DNA of 64,000 bases from Lagopus muta (Eukaryota > Chordata > Aves > Galliformes > Phasianidae), in NCBI RefSeq assembly GCF_023343835.1, contig NC_064442.1:16726501-16790500 (forward strand), read 5' to 3'. The position numbers were made by a program, and so were the translations under genes. The notes beneath the pieces were generated by a model that saw only the letters and a list, made by a program, of their open reading frames with translations, was not told the DNA's origin and ran no database searches. Within the stretch, counting starts at the first letter, position 1; each line of letters opens with the position of its first letter. Below are positions 1 to 12,663 of this stretch, piece by piece.

Positions 1-506
1 TTTGTTTGATTTCCTAACAAGTAACAGCTGTGCATTTAAGTTTTGTCTCCTGCTGTGATTTTTGGTACTTTAAGTAGCATTTACTAACTCACTTTACTAA
101 GCAGAGCATGCTTTAAGGCATGGACAGGCACGGGGGGAAGAGGAGAGGTAGAATAATGTTCATTTCAACTAATAGATCTTGAATTCATGTCACTCCCAAG
201 TACATATGCAAGTCTTAGGGGTGATGGAAAAGTTAGGAGTAATAATAAGAACCTTTTGAGGGTTTGGCTGAATGGGCTGCTTTTACAATGGAAGGCTGGG
301 TTCCATCTCAGAGGTGCCTCCTAACCTGGGCTTTCCTGTGACCAACAGCCTGGTGCAGTGTAACAGCTTGGAACTGGAGGCTGGTTTTAATGTCTCAAAA
401 CACTGGCATTTTAAACAAAACAGATTCTGAGCATCTCTACATTCAATACAGTGTGAAACTGGGACTGACAATGCCTGCTTTTCTCTTCTGCTTGTCTTTT
501 TTTTAG

Positions 507-3500
507 GTAGTGCAAATTAGTTTAAGTTCTATAATTCCTCATGTCAGTGGCCCCAAGAGATCCCAAGATAGAGTGGCTGTCAGTAACATGAAAAGTGACT
601 TCCAAACCTGCTTAAATGAAAAGGTTTGTACAACTGCTGTACTCTTCAAAAGGTACTTCTTAAAATCCACGTAAATGTTATTTATTCCCTGCACACCTGC
701 TGAGCTCTACTTATTACTATGTGAACAGATAATCTGAAGTCTTCTATTGCTTGACAAGAGTCCCTAAGGTAGTAGCTGGTAAATCCTAGGTGTACCTTGT
801 CATAAATGTGACACTGGAAAGTCCTTACTTGGCCAATTTAGGTTGGTAGGGAGGGAAAACATCAGAATTAACTAGTGGAAGTTCAGAGAATATTTTTTAA
901 TTTGTCTTAGTTTTTTTTGAACACTTTACTTATTTTCCCAAACATTACAAGAAGAAAAATCATCTGGTGTTAAGAGATGCAGAAATACTTCCAGGATTTG
1001 AAAGTACCCACTGTTAGAGGTTTTTAACTACTTTTATCTACCTTAACTAATAAGGGATTTTTGCTTGAAGCCTAACTTCACTTCAGAGAGCACTCTTCAG
1101 CTCATTTTTTTTTTTGTAAGTAAGATGCATAGGCATCTAAGAGTACAGCTGATGTAAGAATTAGTGTGGTTTTTTTAGTGTTCCTCATTAAAGTTGAAGT
1201 CTAGCAATAGCTTTAGATCGGAAATGTTTCCACTTAATTTCAAAATTCTGTCTTGGCTGTAGCCTTTCTGGCTTGTGATGAGATGTATGATACAGAATGG
1301 TCTGTTGTGGTGGGGACAGATCATAGCTGATGATGGTTGACAGTGCTGAGGGGCTGGAGAGTTCATTCTGCTTTTAGTTGCAGTCCTCTTCCAAATAAAG
1401 CCTTGGGAATTGCTCTAATTCAGAAATAAACTATGAAATCAGATGTCTACTCTTAAGGGCTTAATCTCTCATTTGGAGCAGGAGGTGTGTGTGATACCAA
1501 CCACATTTTGACTGGCATTTATTCATTGGCAACATTCATTGTTGCAGTTAACATAATTATGAAGAAGGAAGATCCCTGTATGTGATAAGTGAGGAGAACT
1601 GAGGGCTTTTAAAAATTCTCTTGAAGGCTTCCTATGGGACAGCTGAATATTCCTCTAAAGTAAGATTTGCTTCATCTACCTGCACTGCCATACTGTGTGT
1701 AGTGCAGTGTTTGGATGGAGATTGGCAGCCCTGCCTGTGGCAGGGAGGTTGGAGCTTGATGGTCCTTAAGGTCCCTTCCAACACAAGCCATCCTGTGATT
1801 CTTTGAGCCTGTGAATATTTGCTAATGTGTGTTTTTGTTACCTAGGCTGGTGTTAAAGGGTTTCAGATTGCAGCTGAAAAACAGAATGACGTTGTACCTG
1901 TTCAATATGAAGGAAACCAATACGAGCTCTCTCATGGCTGTGTTGTCATTGCTGCAGTAATCAGCTGTACAAATAACTGCAATCCATCCGTCATGCTCGC
2001 TGCAGGTATGTTGTGTCTGATGGAAGCTGACTGTGCCTTGTTTTGCCATTATTTGCCTTCACTGTTGTAGATTCTCTGTAACGACCTCAGATTGTCACAC
2101 AGTAGACTTGTAGTTTAAACCTGTGTGTTTTGGAGGTTATGCACTGCAAGTTTCTCTCCAGTCATACAATCTCAAAGTTTGTGTCATAAAGCAGCATTAA
2201 TAATAGTAATTCCAAAATTATTTGGTAGCATTTTTTACAGATAAGTTTTAGGGCTGTCTTCAAATGGATGCACGTATGGACACAGCTGTGGCAGGAGGTA
2301 GGCTTTACCTTTGCCTTCATCCTGGATGCTAATGGCTTGAACACTGTGGGTAGCAGCAGTGTGGAGAGAAAATCCAGATAGCTGAGAAATTGCCCTTTGC
2401 CTTTATCACTAGCTGAGGAGTTGGTGCCCTCCCATCATAAGCTGTGGCTAGTTTTCCCCAAATCTGCTCAGTCCTTACTGTTTTCCTTCTGTGGCTCAGG
2501 CAAGCTTTCCTCTGAAGCTGTGTGGCCTTTGTCAGTAGATGAGCAGACAGTGCAGTGCTGACTGCCAGCTAGAATGTGGTGAAATTTGTTACAGAAAATG
2601 TAACAAAATATTTAATGGGAGTGAGAACAGAAATCTGAATTATATTGCTATGAATTAAGTAACTTTATTCACAAGTAGTTGCTTCAACTTAATAAACTGA
2701 AGGTCCCTTATTCATTAAAACTGAATAAGCTGGCATAATGTAAATGTTCTTTTAAGGGACATAAAAATATGAATTGTCTTTTTTTGTAGGACTCCTGGCC
2801 AAAAAGGCAGTTGAAGCTGGCCTAGAGGTGAAGCCCTACATAAGAACTAGTCTGTCACCAGGCAGTGGAATGGTTACACATTACCTCAGTTCCAGTGGAG
2901 TATTACCATACCTCAGTAAGCTTGGGTAAGTTTTGATTCCTGATTGGAACTCTAGGAAATAGTATATGTGGTTTTGTACAGGGTGGTAAATACACTTGCT
3001 CTGCTTTTTGGGATGGCTAATTCATAAGTTTGCTAGTTTATCCTTTTTTAATTTTGTGTTTGGTTGAAGTTAAGCTTCACTCCATTTTATTCCTACCTTA
3101 CAACTTCATGACCTTTCATCTTTACCTTAGCTGAACTCTGGCTTTCAGTAACAAGCTGTGTGTGTAAGTGGCTTTCACAGAATGCACTTAGTCCTGTATT
3201 TCAGAAATGGAAGCTGGATGTGAATTCTTAAGGGCAGTCTGTTAGTGTTCAGCCGTGTTGTTGTTGGGCATGCTTTTGGTTGCTCAGTAGCTGTAACAAT
3301 TACACTGTCCATACAGCTGTGCAGCGTTACAGGATTACTCTGTGAAGAATGTTGCTGCCTTTGTGTTACCAGAACTTGCTGAACAGAAATATTTGACTTG
3401 GCTTAGGTTGGTGGTTACAGGAATATCACCTTGTATCTTGCCTGCATTCATCAGATGCAGTGTCTGGAATGCAATTCCTAGAAAGTCAAATTACCAAATG

Positions 3501-6500
3501 AGGAAAAGAAAAACTCCTCTTAGTAACAACTGCTTAAAAAAAAACCACAAACCTGACAAATTGCTCTTCATCTTTTAATGTGCTACTTTATTTTTTTTTT
3601 TCCAATGTAGGTTTGAGGTTGTTGGTTATGGATGTTCAACGTGTGTTGGAAACACTGCTCCCCTTCCAGAAGCCATCAGGAATGCAATAAAGCAGGTAGA
3701 GCTCTAAGGCTTATGGGGTATAGGAACATCTTGCCCTGCTAACTGATCAAGAGATGCAGTATTCTGTGTAAAAAAAGCTTTTTGTTCCTGGTTTGGACTG
3801 TGGTGTGATGTTAGGCATCTGCTTTTCAGAGGGAGACAACAGTAGCTGTGTGAAATAGGTGTAACAAGTACAGTCTGTGTGGCACATGGATATCAACGCT
3901 AACGTGAATACATGGAACCTAATCTTAGAAAGGATGTAATGTGCAGGGATTTTCAAGACTTATGTCCTGGACTGCTTTGTATCAGCAGTGTGTAAACAGC
4001 TGCAGCATTTTTCTCCTATGAAACAGCAGAAGGGTATAAGAACTAAGGCAGGAGTTCACTGAAGTGGCTAGGGAGCACATCTGCTAAAAGTTTAGAAGCT
4101 CTTCATGGGAGAAGGAAGGGCAGCACCAGAGAACAAAACGCCTCTGTGTTGAAGGTTTAGGTTACGTATTTGAAGCGGAATGCAAGAAGTGCATCTCAGT
4201 CAACAAAAACTCACGTAAGCTGTTGTGGTACCATGAGGTCCTGGAGGATAACCATGGGCCTGCCTTGCAGGGTGATATCATTGCCTGTGGAGTGCTGTCT
4301 GGAACAAAGAACTTTGAAGGACGTCTGTGCGACTGTGTCCGTGCCAACTACCTTGCTTCTCCCCCACTGGTAGTTGCGTATGCTATTGCAGGCACTGTTA
4401 GAATAGACTTCGAGACTGAGCCTTTGGGTGAGTATTCTTTACCTCTCACATTCCTGCTTCTAATGCATGCCTAGAAGGGGTTTCTTCCTGTGCATTTCAG
4501 CGTACATCAACATTGCAATTAAAGAGAAAGCACAGCAAGCTTTGGTGTTGTAGTTAAAAAAAAAAAAAAAAGTCCTCTTCAGATACAGTTCTCTGAAAAG
4601 CTGTGTGTGTGTCTGCATGTATGAATGTATGTACAGTAATAGTCTTAAAGACTTCATTAGCATTCTGCTTAAAACCTTGCTTAGGCACTGGCTTTAATGG
4701 CAGAAGTATCTACTTAAGGGATATTTGGCCCACGCGGAAGGAGCTACACACAGTGGAGGAAGAGTGTGTGATATCATCTATGTTTAAGGAATTGAAAGAG
4801 AAAATGGAGGTGAGAATGGTCTTTTATTCTAAATGGTGCACTGCATTGTAGCTTTATAATATTTTCCAGTTGAATATAATTGGATTGCCACTTGTTTCCA
4901 TTACATTAAATCAGAATTTGACTGATATGCATACCATGTATTAATGCTATCCAGAAAGATAACTTGTAACATACAACAAGCTCAAAAGAAGGTCACCAGT
5001 AAGTCTTCATTTTCAGAATGTAAGTAGGCCATAAATCAATATCTCTGGTTTTGGTTACTTCTGTGTAGAAAGGAAACAAACGATGGAATTCACTGGAAGC
5101 GCCTGAGTCACCTTTATTTCCCTGGGACTTGAAATCCACTTATATCAGATGTCCTTCCTTCTTTGATAAACTTGTGAGTATGCTGGATCTACCACTATGT
5201 ACTAGAAAAGGAGCAGCTATTCCAGTAACACCTCACCATATAAGTAATAGAGTTAATCATCAATAATATTCCTCAGTCCTCTAAATACTGTTTGTATATC
5301 TGGAATAAGTTGAGTCTGTGTATCCATGTGTCTTAACTTTTGCAGAAATATTTTTGTTTCTAAGGCTCTTAGTAAGAAAAAAACCCTTTTGTTTTCCTTC
5401 CTCCCCAGGCCAAAGAACCGGTTTCCCCGCAGCCGATTGAAAATGCCCATGTCTTGCTCTATTTGGGAGATTCTGTAACCACAGATCACATATCTCCTGC
5501 TGGAAGCATTGCAAGGAGCAGTGCTGCTGCTAAGTACCTGACTAACAAAGGGTAAGCTCTGTCCTGAGCCTCCTCTTCTCCAGGCTGACCTGTCCCAGCG
5601 CCCTCAGCTGCTCCTCACAGCTCTGTTATTCTCTTCTGGACATGCTGTAGGGCTTCAATGCTCTTCTTGTAATGATGGGCCCAAATCTGAACACAGTGCT
5701 TGAGCTTTGGCTTCACCACTGCTGGGCGTGTTGTAAAGGAGTATTATAATCAGTGTCAATGGAGTGTGACAAAGCAATAGCCTGCAGTACAGACTGATCC
5801 TAACTTGCATTCCATTTGAATGAGTAGTGTTACAGGAAAGGGAAAAATTAATAAACCTTTACTCCTTAGTTTGTCATTTGATTTGAGTAAGGCTGTGACT
5901 TTTGTTGCAGTGTTTATTGGTGCACATGCTGCTAGGGGATTAGTAAACACACTGCTTTATTGTGGCAACTTCTGAGCTGGAATGATTGCTGCATGATTCT
6001 TCTGTAAGCACCGTACTGTTCATAATGCTTCATAATGAAGTAATAGATGATGCATTTAAAATTGCAGCTTTGCTTATGAATAATCTAGCAATTATTTACA
6101 TGTTCATGATTTATAATGATTGTATTTGATAAATAGTTCTTTACATCCTGTGCTGATAACCTAGTGGTTTTGAGTGATGCTGCAGTACTTAGAGTAATCA
6201 CAGCACTGTTGGAAAGCAAATGAAAAAGTGGTTTCCTTTTTAAATGTTCTTATTTTAGACTCACACCTCGTGAATTCAACTCGTATGGGGCTCGGCGGGG
6301 TAATGATGCTGTGATGACAAGGGGTACATTTGCTAATATCAAGCTTCTGAACAAGTTCATAGGAAAACCAGCTCCTAAAACAATTCACTTTCCATCAGGA
6401 CAAACGGTAAGAACACCTAGGAATCTGCTTCAAAATTGTGATATGGATTAAGATCTCACTCACTCAGGCTGTTTAATTTTGTTGTTCCACAGCTAGATGT

Positions 6501-8094
6501 GTTTGAAGCAGCGGAATTGTACCAGAAAGAAGGCATTCCTGTAATTATTTTAGCAGGAAAGAAGTACGGACTGGGCAGCTCAAGAGACTGGGCAGCAAAA
6601 GGGCCTTTTCTACTGGTACTGCTAGCTTGATTTTTGATATCTGTGGTTTTTGGTGTTGTGGGGTCTTTTATTATCTAAAAATATTTTTATAATGTTTAAT
6701 TTGGGGCATAAACATTTAGAACCTGTATTCAAGGTTGAATGCAATCCTGCATTTTGCTTAACAGTAATTTATGCTATAGACTTCATGGAGGAGAATGACT
6801 GGTCAGAAGGGTAGCTCTGAATTTGATGACCATGTGAGATCATTTAGGCCTCCAGACTTCTTGAGGTAACTTAGGCATCCAGTGCTGGACTCTGATTGGA
6901 TTCTGCAGAGTATTTATAGGTTTTTAGAGTTTTTTTAATAATAAACTAATTTCCAGTAATACTCAGGATATGTTCTGAGTTAGCCAGTTATTTCTGTACA
7001 GCTCTGGAGTAAAGGAAGCAGCTGTATTCCAGCTGGGGCTTGCTGCCTGTCAGCTACAGCACAGTCACTGTGCATTCTGAAACTGTTTCATACTGTCTGG
7101 GTCTGCTGAGGTTTATTTGCTGTTGTCTAGTTTTACAGCTAGAATGTTCCCTATTTGCAGGCTTCATACAAAGTGCTTATATGCCTGAACTGCAGGACTT
7201 TCTACATAAAAATATTTGAAGCTCACTTTGCATTTAACTTTGTACTGAAATACAGAATTGCTTGTATCTTTGCAGGGTGTTAAAGCTGTCCTAGCTGAAA
7301 GCTATGAAAAAGTCCATAAAAGCCAATTGATTGGAATTGGCATAGCTCCACTTCAGTTTCTTCCTGGAGAAAATCCAAATACTTTGGGTCTCACTGGCAG
7401 AGAGCAGTTCTCTATATTATTCCCTCCAGAGCTGTCGCCCAAAATGACTTTGGATATTAAGGTACATCTGCAGTATCTTTGAATTTCTTATTGATCACAT
7501 TTATGGTTAACATGTGCTTTTGGTCCTGATGATTGGAAGCAGGAAAAAATACTTCATCTTCTTTGAAAGTAAACTGATAGTTTGGCCTGAAGTTTGTACT
7601 GAAGTGCAATTATGGGCGCTGCGTCAGAGCAGAATTGAGTCTCATTTGTGTTCTTCTGAAGACAAAGGCACAATTAGTTGAGGGAGGCTTCAGTTTTGTA
7701 TCCTGTGTCAGGTATCTATATGGTAGTACTTTGTGCCCTTGTAGGGATGTAGGTTTTTCTTGCTAACAGTAGGTGTGTAGCACAGTTTCAACTGGATCAA
7801 AACCGTGTTGTTGGGTTAAGTCTTCATTCTGCTCCTAGCAGTGTCTGTGTTGTGCAGTGGCAGATAATCAGATTGAATGAGTTTGTGTTAGGCAGAACTT
7901 GCTTCTAATGTGCTAACTGAAAGTAAGTAAAGGGAAGTGAAAGGGAAACTCCTAATGGGTGTCTCTTTGCTTTTGTTTTGAAGACAAGCACTGGGAAAGT
8001 GTTCAGCGTGTTTGCCTTGTTTGACAACGATGTGGAGATAACTTTATACAAAAATGGTGGAAGTCTAAACTTTGTGGCTCGAAGATTCTTATAG
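507..8094 (+). CDS. IREB2: Iron-responsive element-binding protein 2 (IRP2), C-terminal 531 residues; 5' part lies before the window
   Basis: IRP2 is a cytosolic aconitase-family protein that binds iron-responsive elements in ferritin and transferrin-receptor mRNAs. Twelve coding exons are visible: 507-623, 1846-2005, 2790-2925, 3611-3695, 4271-4427, 4685-4809, 5069-5173, 5409-5551, 6259-6406, 6493-6615, 7276-7461 and 7984-8094 (stop TAG). All are flanked by AG/GT, the phases agree, and the sum is 1596 nt. The family cysteines are present: SCTNNC (Cys codon 1966-1968) and [10 protein letters not shown] (3633-3635 and 3642-3644), the positions that bind the Fe-S cluster in aconitase and IRP1. 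The swivel domain begins near [20 protein letters not shown] in the exon at 5409. Human IRP2 is 963 residues, so about 430 N-terminal residues, including the IRP2-specific insertion, lie upstream. The NACNxR-type differences from IRP1 were not checked; assignment rests on near-identity to remembered vertebrate IRP2. Confidence 0.97.
1709..1806 (+). repeat. CR1 LINE, 3'-end fragment (IREB2 intron)
   Basis: Diagnostic CR1 3'UTR phrases are present: GGCAGGGAGGTTGGAGCTTG, then GTCCCTTCCAAC, ending in GTGATTCTTTGA. It is truncated at its 5' end, as is usual for CR1. Confidence 0.85.
5562..5730 (-). repeat. CR1 LINE fragment, antisense (IREB2 intron)
   Basis: On the minus strand this matches the end of CR1 ORF2 and the adjoining region (plus-strand phrases: CTCCAGGCTGA, CTTCTGGACATGCTGTAGGG, TGATGGGCCCAAATCTGAAC). 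It begins just 11 bp after the donor of the 5409-5551 exon and has lost the 3' terminus. Confidence 0.8.
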
Positions 8095-8371
8095 TAGCTA
8101 CTGACTGTGGGTACCTCGCACTAACTGGTGACTCTGAAAATGCCTTGTGTGAACCCAGGAATCTGTACTGTGGAACTGCAGGCAGCCCTAGTGTGCTCTA
8201 AGTTACTTCGTCCATGGATGTAAAAGATTGTGAATCATTGTAACTGCAGCAAGATCCTTCCTGATTTTAAATAATATTCTAATGGTGCTATTAAACATTG
8301 CTAAAATCGACGTGTGTTATGGCAGAGAGAGCTGTAAGTATGGAGGGGATGTTTTCTCAGACCATTTTGTA

Positions 8372-8377
8372 AATAAA
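8372..8377 (+). terminator. IREB2: IREB2 proximal poly(A) signal
   Basis: AATAAA lies 278 nt after the stop codon. It would give the shortest IREB2 transcript. Confidence 0.5.
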
Positions 8378-9553
8378 CCGTGTGAAATCTCAAACCGATT
8401 GTGCTGAAGATTATTATGTAAGAAGGTTTTCTGCAGTTGTTTCCACTTAATTTTGCACCTGTAAATCTGTGTACTGCTGTTGGTTTAAGCGTAGCAGATG
8501 GTATGGAAGGTTAAAGGGCAAACGGATGGTTTGCTTTTTTGGCACCCAGAGCTCAAAATAGATCTTCAGTTTCGAATGTCTTTTAAAATGATGGGCACGT
8601 AAGGCCCCCTGTGTCCCATTTATTGTATGGCATTATATCCCTTCTGGATCCAGATGGAAAAGTGATCAACCCATGAAGTGCTGTGGGCTATAGAAGTATA
8701 TCTCTGCTTGTAAGAGAATGCCCACGGTACGTGGCTGGTGTTGAAGTGCAGCCCCCCAGCATTCTGCAGTGTCCTTCAGTTGAGAGCTTTGTCATATCTT
8801 CCTCAAGCTTGTCCTTTGTAGCATTGGTTTTTACTGTGTTGTCTGATATCATTTGCCAGAGAACTTCCCTCAGTATTTTAACCTTTAAGAATTTGTATTA
8901 CCACTCCTTAATTACTCTGCTTTACATGCAGCCTATGTCTAATCAGTTACACTTGTCACATGTTAAATTGCTGAGGTAGCCATGCTGCCTTTTAATGCTT
9001 TGGAATGTTTTTTTAGTTTGCAGCTCTTCCAAACAGGCATCAGATTCCCCTGCTGAAGATCACAGAATTCTGAACAGATTGGGCTCTTGGCCACTGCAGC
9101 TCCACTAAATCAAATTATTGCTTATAAAAACTGTTTTGTATTTAACATTAATGGAAGATGCACAGTTTCTGCAGAAATGCTTTTGTTTTACCACTTAGCT
9201 TGGTCACTGAGAGCTTCTGATCTGTGCCAGTTTGTCTTTACTGATAGCTTCAGGTATTTCTGTGCTCCTGTATCTTGAGCAGCTTCATGATAGCACTTCT
9301 GTTTGTAGAGTGGTGGACTGCTTTTGGAGGACAAAGCTGCAGAAACCTGCTATGAATTGGCAAGATTTTGCTTTTAGATTTTTGGATCTTGATAAACATT
9401 GTCTTAAATGTCCTAACTTGCCAGAAGACTCCATTAGTTTTACTGCATGTTTTCAGTCTATAACTAGATGCTAAGCCAGCTGACGTGCAAACCAACATGT
9501 GCACTCTTGGCATCCTTAAATAGTATGTTTATGACATGCCTAAAAATCTGAAA

Positions 9554-9559
9554 AATAAA
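9554..9559 (+). terminator. IREB2: IREB2 middle candidate poly(A) signal
   Basis: AATAAA inside the long 3'UTR. There is no strong downstream GU element by eye, so this is weaker than the other two. Confidence 0.3.
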
Positions 9560-11095
9560 CCCTGACACAGATCAATACAACATAATTTTGAGACAGTTCA
9601 GCTGCAAACTTCAATTCCATTGGCACAGTTCTGATACCTTTTTTTTTTTTTGCTAGACAAAATTCCGTACGGTTTGGAATTCTATATAACCTGTTCCAAT
9701 AATCTTGCTGTGTTTTTCTTTTAGCTGAGATGAGAAAAGCTATTCCAGTGACTCATACCAGTGATATGGGTAATACATCAATGCATTTTCTAATACTGTA
9801 TTCAACTGAATGCTGGATGGGTTTCTGTTCTGTGGTACATTCTGGTAATTTTATCAAGAATTGTGATCTTGCTACTTGTCTAACAGCATCTAATACTTCT
9901 TTTCCAGCTCAAAGGTATATTCATAATTGGAGAAAATGCATGTTCATTACTAAGGAACAGATCTGATTTTAGAGCTGATGCACAGTGGTGCTTTGTGCAG
10001 GAGATCAATGAAGTACAGCTGCAGGGCTATCTAAAATACTTGTGCAACTGCTAGTGCTTGAGTGGGGCTCAGCCTCCTGCCCTCCCAGTGCAGTGACGCT
10101 CCTTGCCTCAGGAGACAGTGATCCAAGCCATGTCAAGGTAAACCAGTATTGTGAAGTGCAATTTCAAGGGCTGTGTCTTAGAGTTATTGCCACCAATACT
10201 CATCTCTTCAGAAGTGTGATGGTTTCATTACCGTAACGACTACTTAAAATCTGCTGCACTCCTATGCCTTAATGTCAGTGAAAGACAGCTCCGAGTGCAG
10301 ATGCTGTCAGCCTGGAGGCTCCTGCTGTTGTGGCTGCTGTGGGTCCTCTCCCAACCACACCGATGTCCATAGCATCTTTGTGACTTGTGCAGACTGACTC
10401 CCACCCTTAGGACACGTATGCCTGCAGGTGGTAGGTGCTGAGGGGAACTGTTTATGTACCCATCTTCTGCTTCTCGCCCAGTAGTGAGCTGCCATGATCC
10501 ATGGTCGTGTGCCTGTCCCCCTCCCCTTGTGCAGCAGGGAGTGCCGTCAGGTCGGGTCAGTAGCTTGGCAATGAAGGCAGGACGTTGAACTTTGAGCTCA
10601 CTGCTAGGATCTGTGAGCTTGGGATGGGCAGCAGGGAAGCCTGCTTCTGGCAGTGGCAGGATACAATGCAGGCAGAGGATTGCTGTGATCACACAAAAAA
10701 AGCGTTGTTCAATTAGACTTTCTAGTATCTTAAAGCATAGGAGGAAATACTCCTGTTTGAAGAAGTGACTGTGTTAGATGTATTTAACCTAGAATTCTCT
10801 CTCCAGTTTGATTTGGAGAAGAATATTCCAGTTTTTCTAAGCATTTACTCTTTGTGCCCTCCCAAATGACCAAGCTTTGGGATAGTGTTGATGTTTATAC
10901 ATTTTACACCTAAGTTTAAGGACATGAAATTCTGTATATTAATCGTATTTAAGCAACTGCAAATCAATGTCTGCTGTTCAAAGCCAACAAAAGAGTTGAA
11001 GTTTTAAGTTCAGTGTGTATTGTATAGATATCTTACCAGAAGTTCAGCTGATGACAATTGTGCATAAAATGTTACTGATACTGTAAATTATTTTT

Positions 11096-11101
11096 AATAA
11101 A
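11096..11101 (+). terminator. IREB2: IREB2 distal poly(A) signal
   Basis: AATAAA, followed within 30 nt by TTGTATGTCACCATGTATTTTG, a GU/U-rich stretch typical of a cleavage site. It is the last hexamer before the HYKK promoter region. Confidence 0.5.
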
Positions 11102-11125
11102 GAAAATTGTATCACAGTTCTTGTA

Positions 11126-11700
11126 TGTCACCATGTATTTTGAATAGGAGGCATGGACTGATACTAACATGGCACTGGTAAGAATGTATGAAGTTGGGAG
11201 GGAGCAAGGAAAAGGGTGCATTCAGTGGATTTGCTCAGTAGGAGCATCTCTCTGATGTTTCCAAAGTGTGCTTTATTGGTTTAGAAGGAAACTTTCTGAA
11301 TTGGCTGAGCTCTGGATATTCTATCAGTCATTTTGCCTTGGAATAATTTGTGTATTTTTCCTTCAGGAAAATGTCTGCTCTCATTTAGAATGTAGATCAG
11401 GTGTGGGTTATGTTTGACGGCAGGCAGTGGTAGATCTGCAAAAATTGATGGGGGTTTGTCTGACAGCTGCCCATCTTCTACACCTGCCTTTTAGACCCAG
11501 CATCCACGTCTGCTCAGTTATTTAAGCCTTCGTTACCGTAGCGATCGGAGAGGCACCAATAGCGCCTTCCCTGCCTCAGCCGACCAACGCAGCGCCGTGC
11601 GGGGCGGGCACAGAAAGCGCCCACCTCCCGAATGATGGTGGTGCTGCAGGTGTTGTGGGTCTGTAACGCCGCAGCTGTGTCCCGTTCTGTGCTGGCCGTA
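11126..11700. other. IREB2-HYKK spacer
   Basis: AT-rich to mixed sequence with no gene, repeat or RNA that I can support. CpG density rises from about 11.55 kb into the HYKK promoter. Confidence 0.5.
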
Positions 11701-12663
11701 GCCCGGGGCACGTTTTAAGGCACGTCCAGAACGCTGTTCTGTTTCAAACCGACGCAATGCTAGGAGCTGGAGGCGGTGTCGGTAACCGCAGAGCTCTTTC
11801 CATCGCAGCTCAGCCCTGCTGCTTGCTCGCAGTTCCGCCCGCCCTTCGCTCCGAGCGTGCGGGGTTCGGCCCGTGGCGGCAGCCCCGAGCCCGGCTCGCT
11901 GCGGGCCGAGCACGGCTTCGATCGTGGTAAACCATCGAGGCAGAGGGGCCCGCGTTGTTCCGCGCTCGTACCGCACGCAGCCCCGCTGTGGGCCGGTAGG
12001 GGAGCGCTTGCCGCCAGGCGCTTTGTTGCCGGCGGGAAGCCGCGCCGTTCCCTTCCCCGGGGCTGCCGCCGAGCTCCGGCCGCTGCCGTTCCCCTCTCGG
12101 GGCGGCTGCGCTCCGCTGGCCGCCCGCGGCCGGACGGCGCAGGTCCGGCGGCTCCTGCGCACTGCGGCCGCTCGCGGGGGAGGCCGGGCAGGGCAAAGGT
12201 CCGCGCGGCTCCGAGCGCTGGGGGAGAACGGGGCCGGCTCGGTGGTTGGTTTGCTGCGACCGTTACCGATTGCCACCGGCGGCACGGCACGGCTCGCCTC
12301 TTCTCGTCTCTTTCCTCACAGACGCGATGGCTTCCGGAGACCGCCGCCAGCAGGAAGCCGCCAAGCCGGCCTTCGGCGAGGACGAGGTGGCCGAGCTGGT
12401 GGCCGAGGTGTTCGGACTAAAGGCGGCGTGGGTCAGGCCCCTGCCCAGCTATGACGATCAGAACTTCCACGTGAGAGTCTCGAGCAGAGGCGAGGCCGAA
12501 GGGGCCGAGGAGTACGTCCTCAAAATCACCAACTCGGAAGACAGCCGGCAGCCCGCCCTCATCGAGGCGCAGACCCAGGCCATGGTGTTCCTCAGCGCCC
12601 GCGGCTTCCCCGCCGCCACGCCGCGGCTCACGAAGGACGGCAGCATCATGGCCCTGCGGGCAG
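11700..12663 (+). promoter_or_regulatory. HYKK: CpG island and promoter of HYKK, with probable untranslated first exon
   Basis: Dense CpG and GC-rich sequence runs from about 11.7 kb through the first coding exon. A clear acceptor (TTTCCTCACAG, ending 12320) lies just 6 nt upstream of the ATG. The start codon is therefore probably in exon 2, as in human HYKK, with a noncoding exon upstream in the island. A possible donor is GTG|GTAAAC near 11928, but I cannot fix the first exon. Long antisense frames here are a by-product of GC richness. Confidence 0.6.

Larger units (their letters stand above)
8095..11125 (+). other. IREB2: Probable IREB2 3'UTR, about 3 kb
   Basis: No coding exon or splice-like structure is visible after the IREB2 stop. 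AATAAA hexamers occur at 8372-8377, 9554-9559 and 11096-11101. The last is followed by a GT-rich stretch and sits about 600 bp before the HYKK CpG island. Mammalian IREB2 has a long 3'UTR, so use of the distal site is likely (inference). The short ORFs here have no recognisable similarity. Confidence 0.6.

Noticed and set aside
11533-12285. 250-codon antisense open frame over the HYKK CpG island, plus several others there
   Set aside because: Proline/arginine/alanine-rich translation typical of GC-rich DNA. The frames are open on both strands at once, and there is no domain, splice context or conservation that I recognise.
12246-12326. Upstream extension of the HYKK frame
   Set aside because: It begins with TTG and crosses a strong splice acceptor ending at 12320. 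The first true ATG is at 12327.
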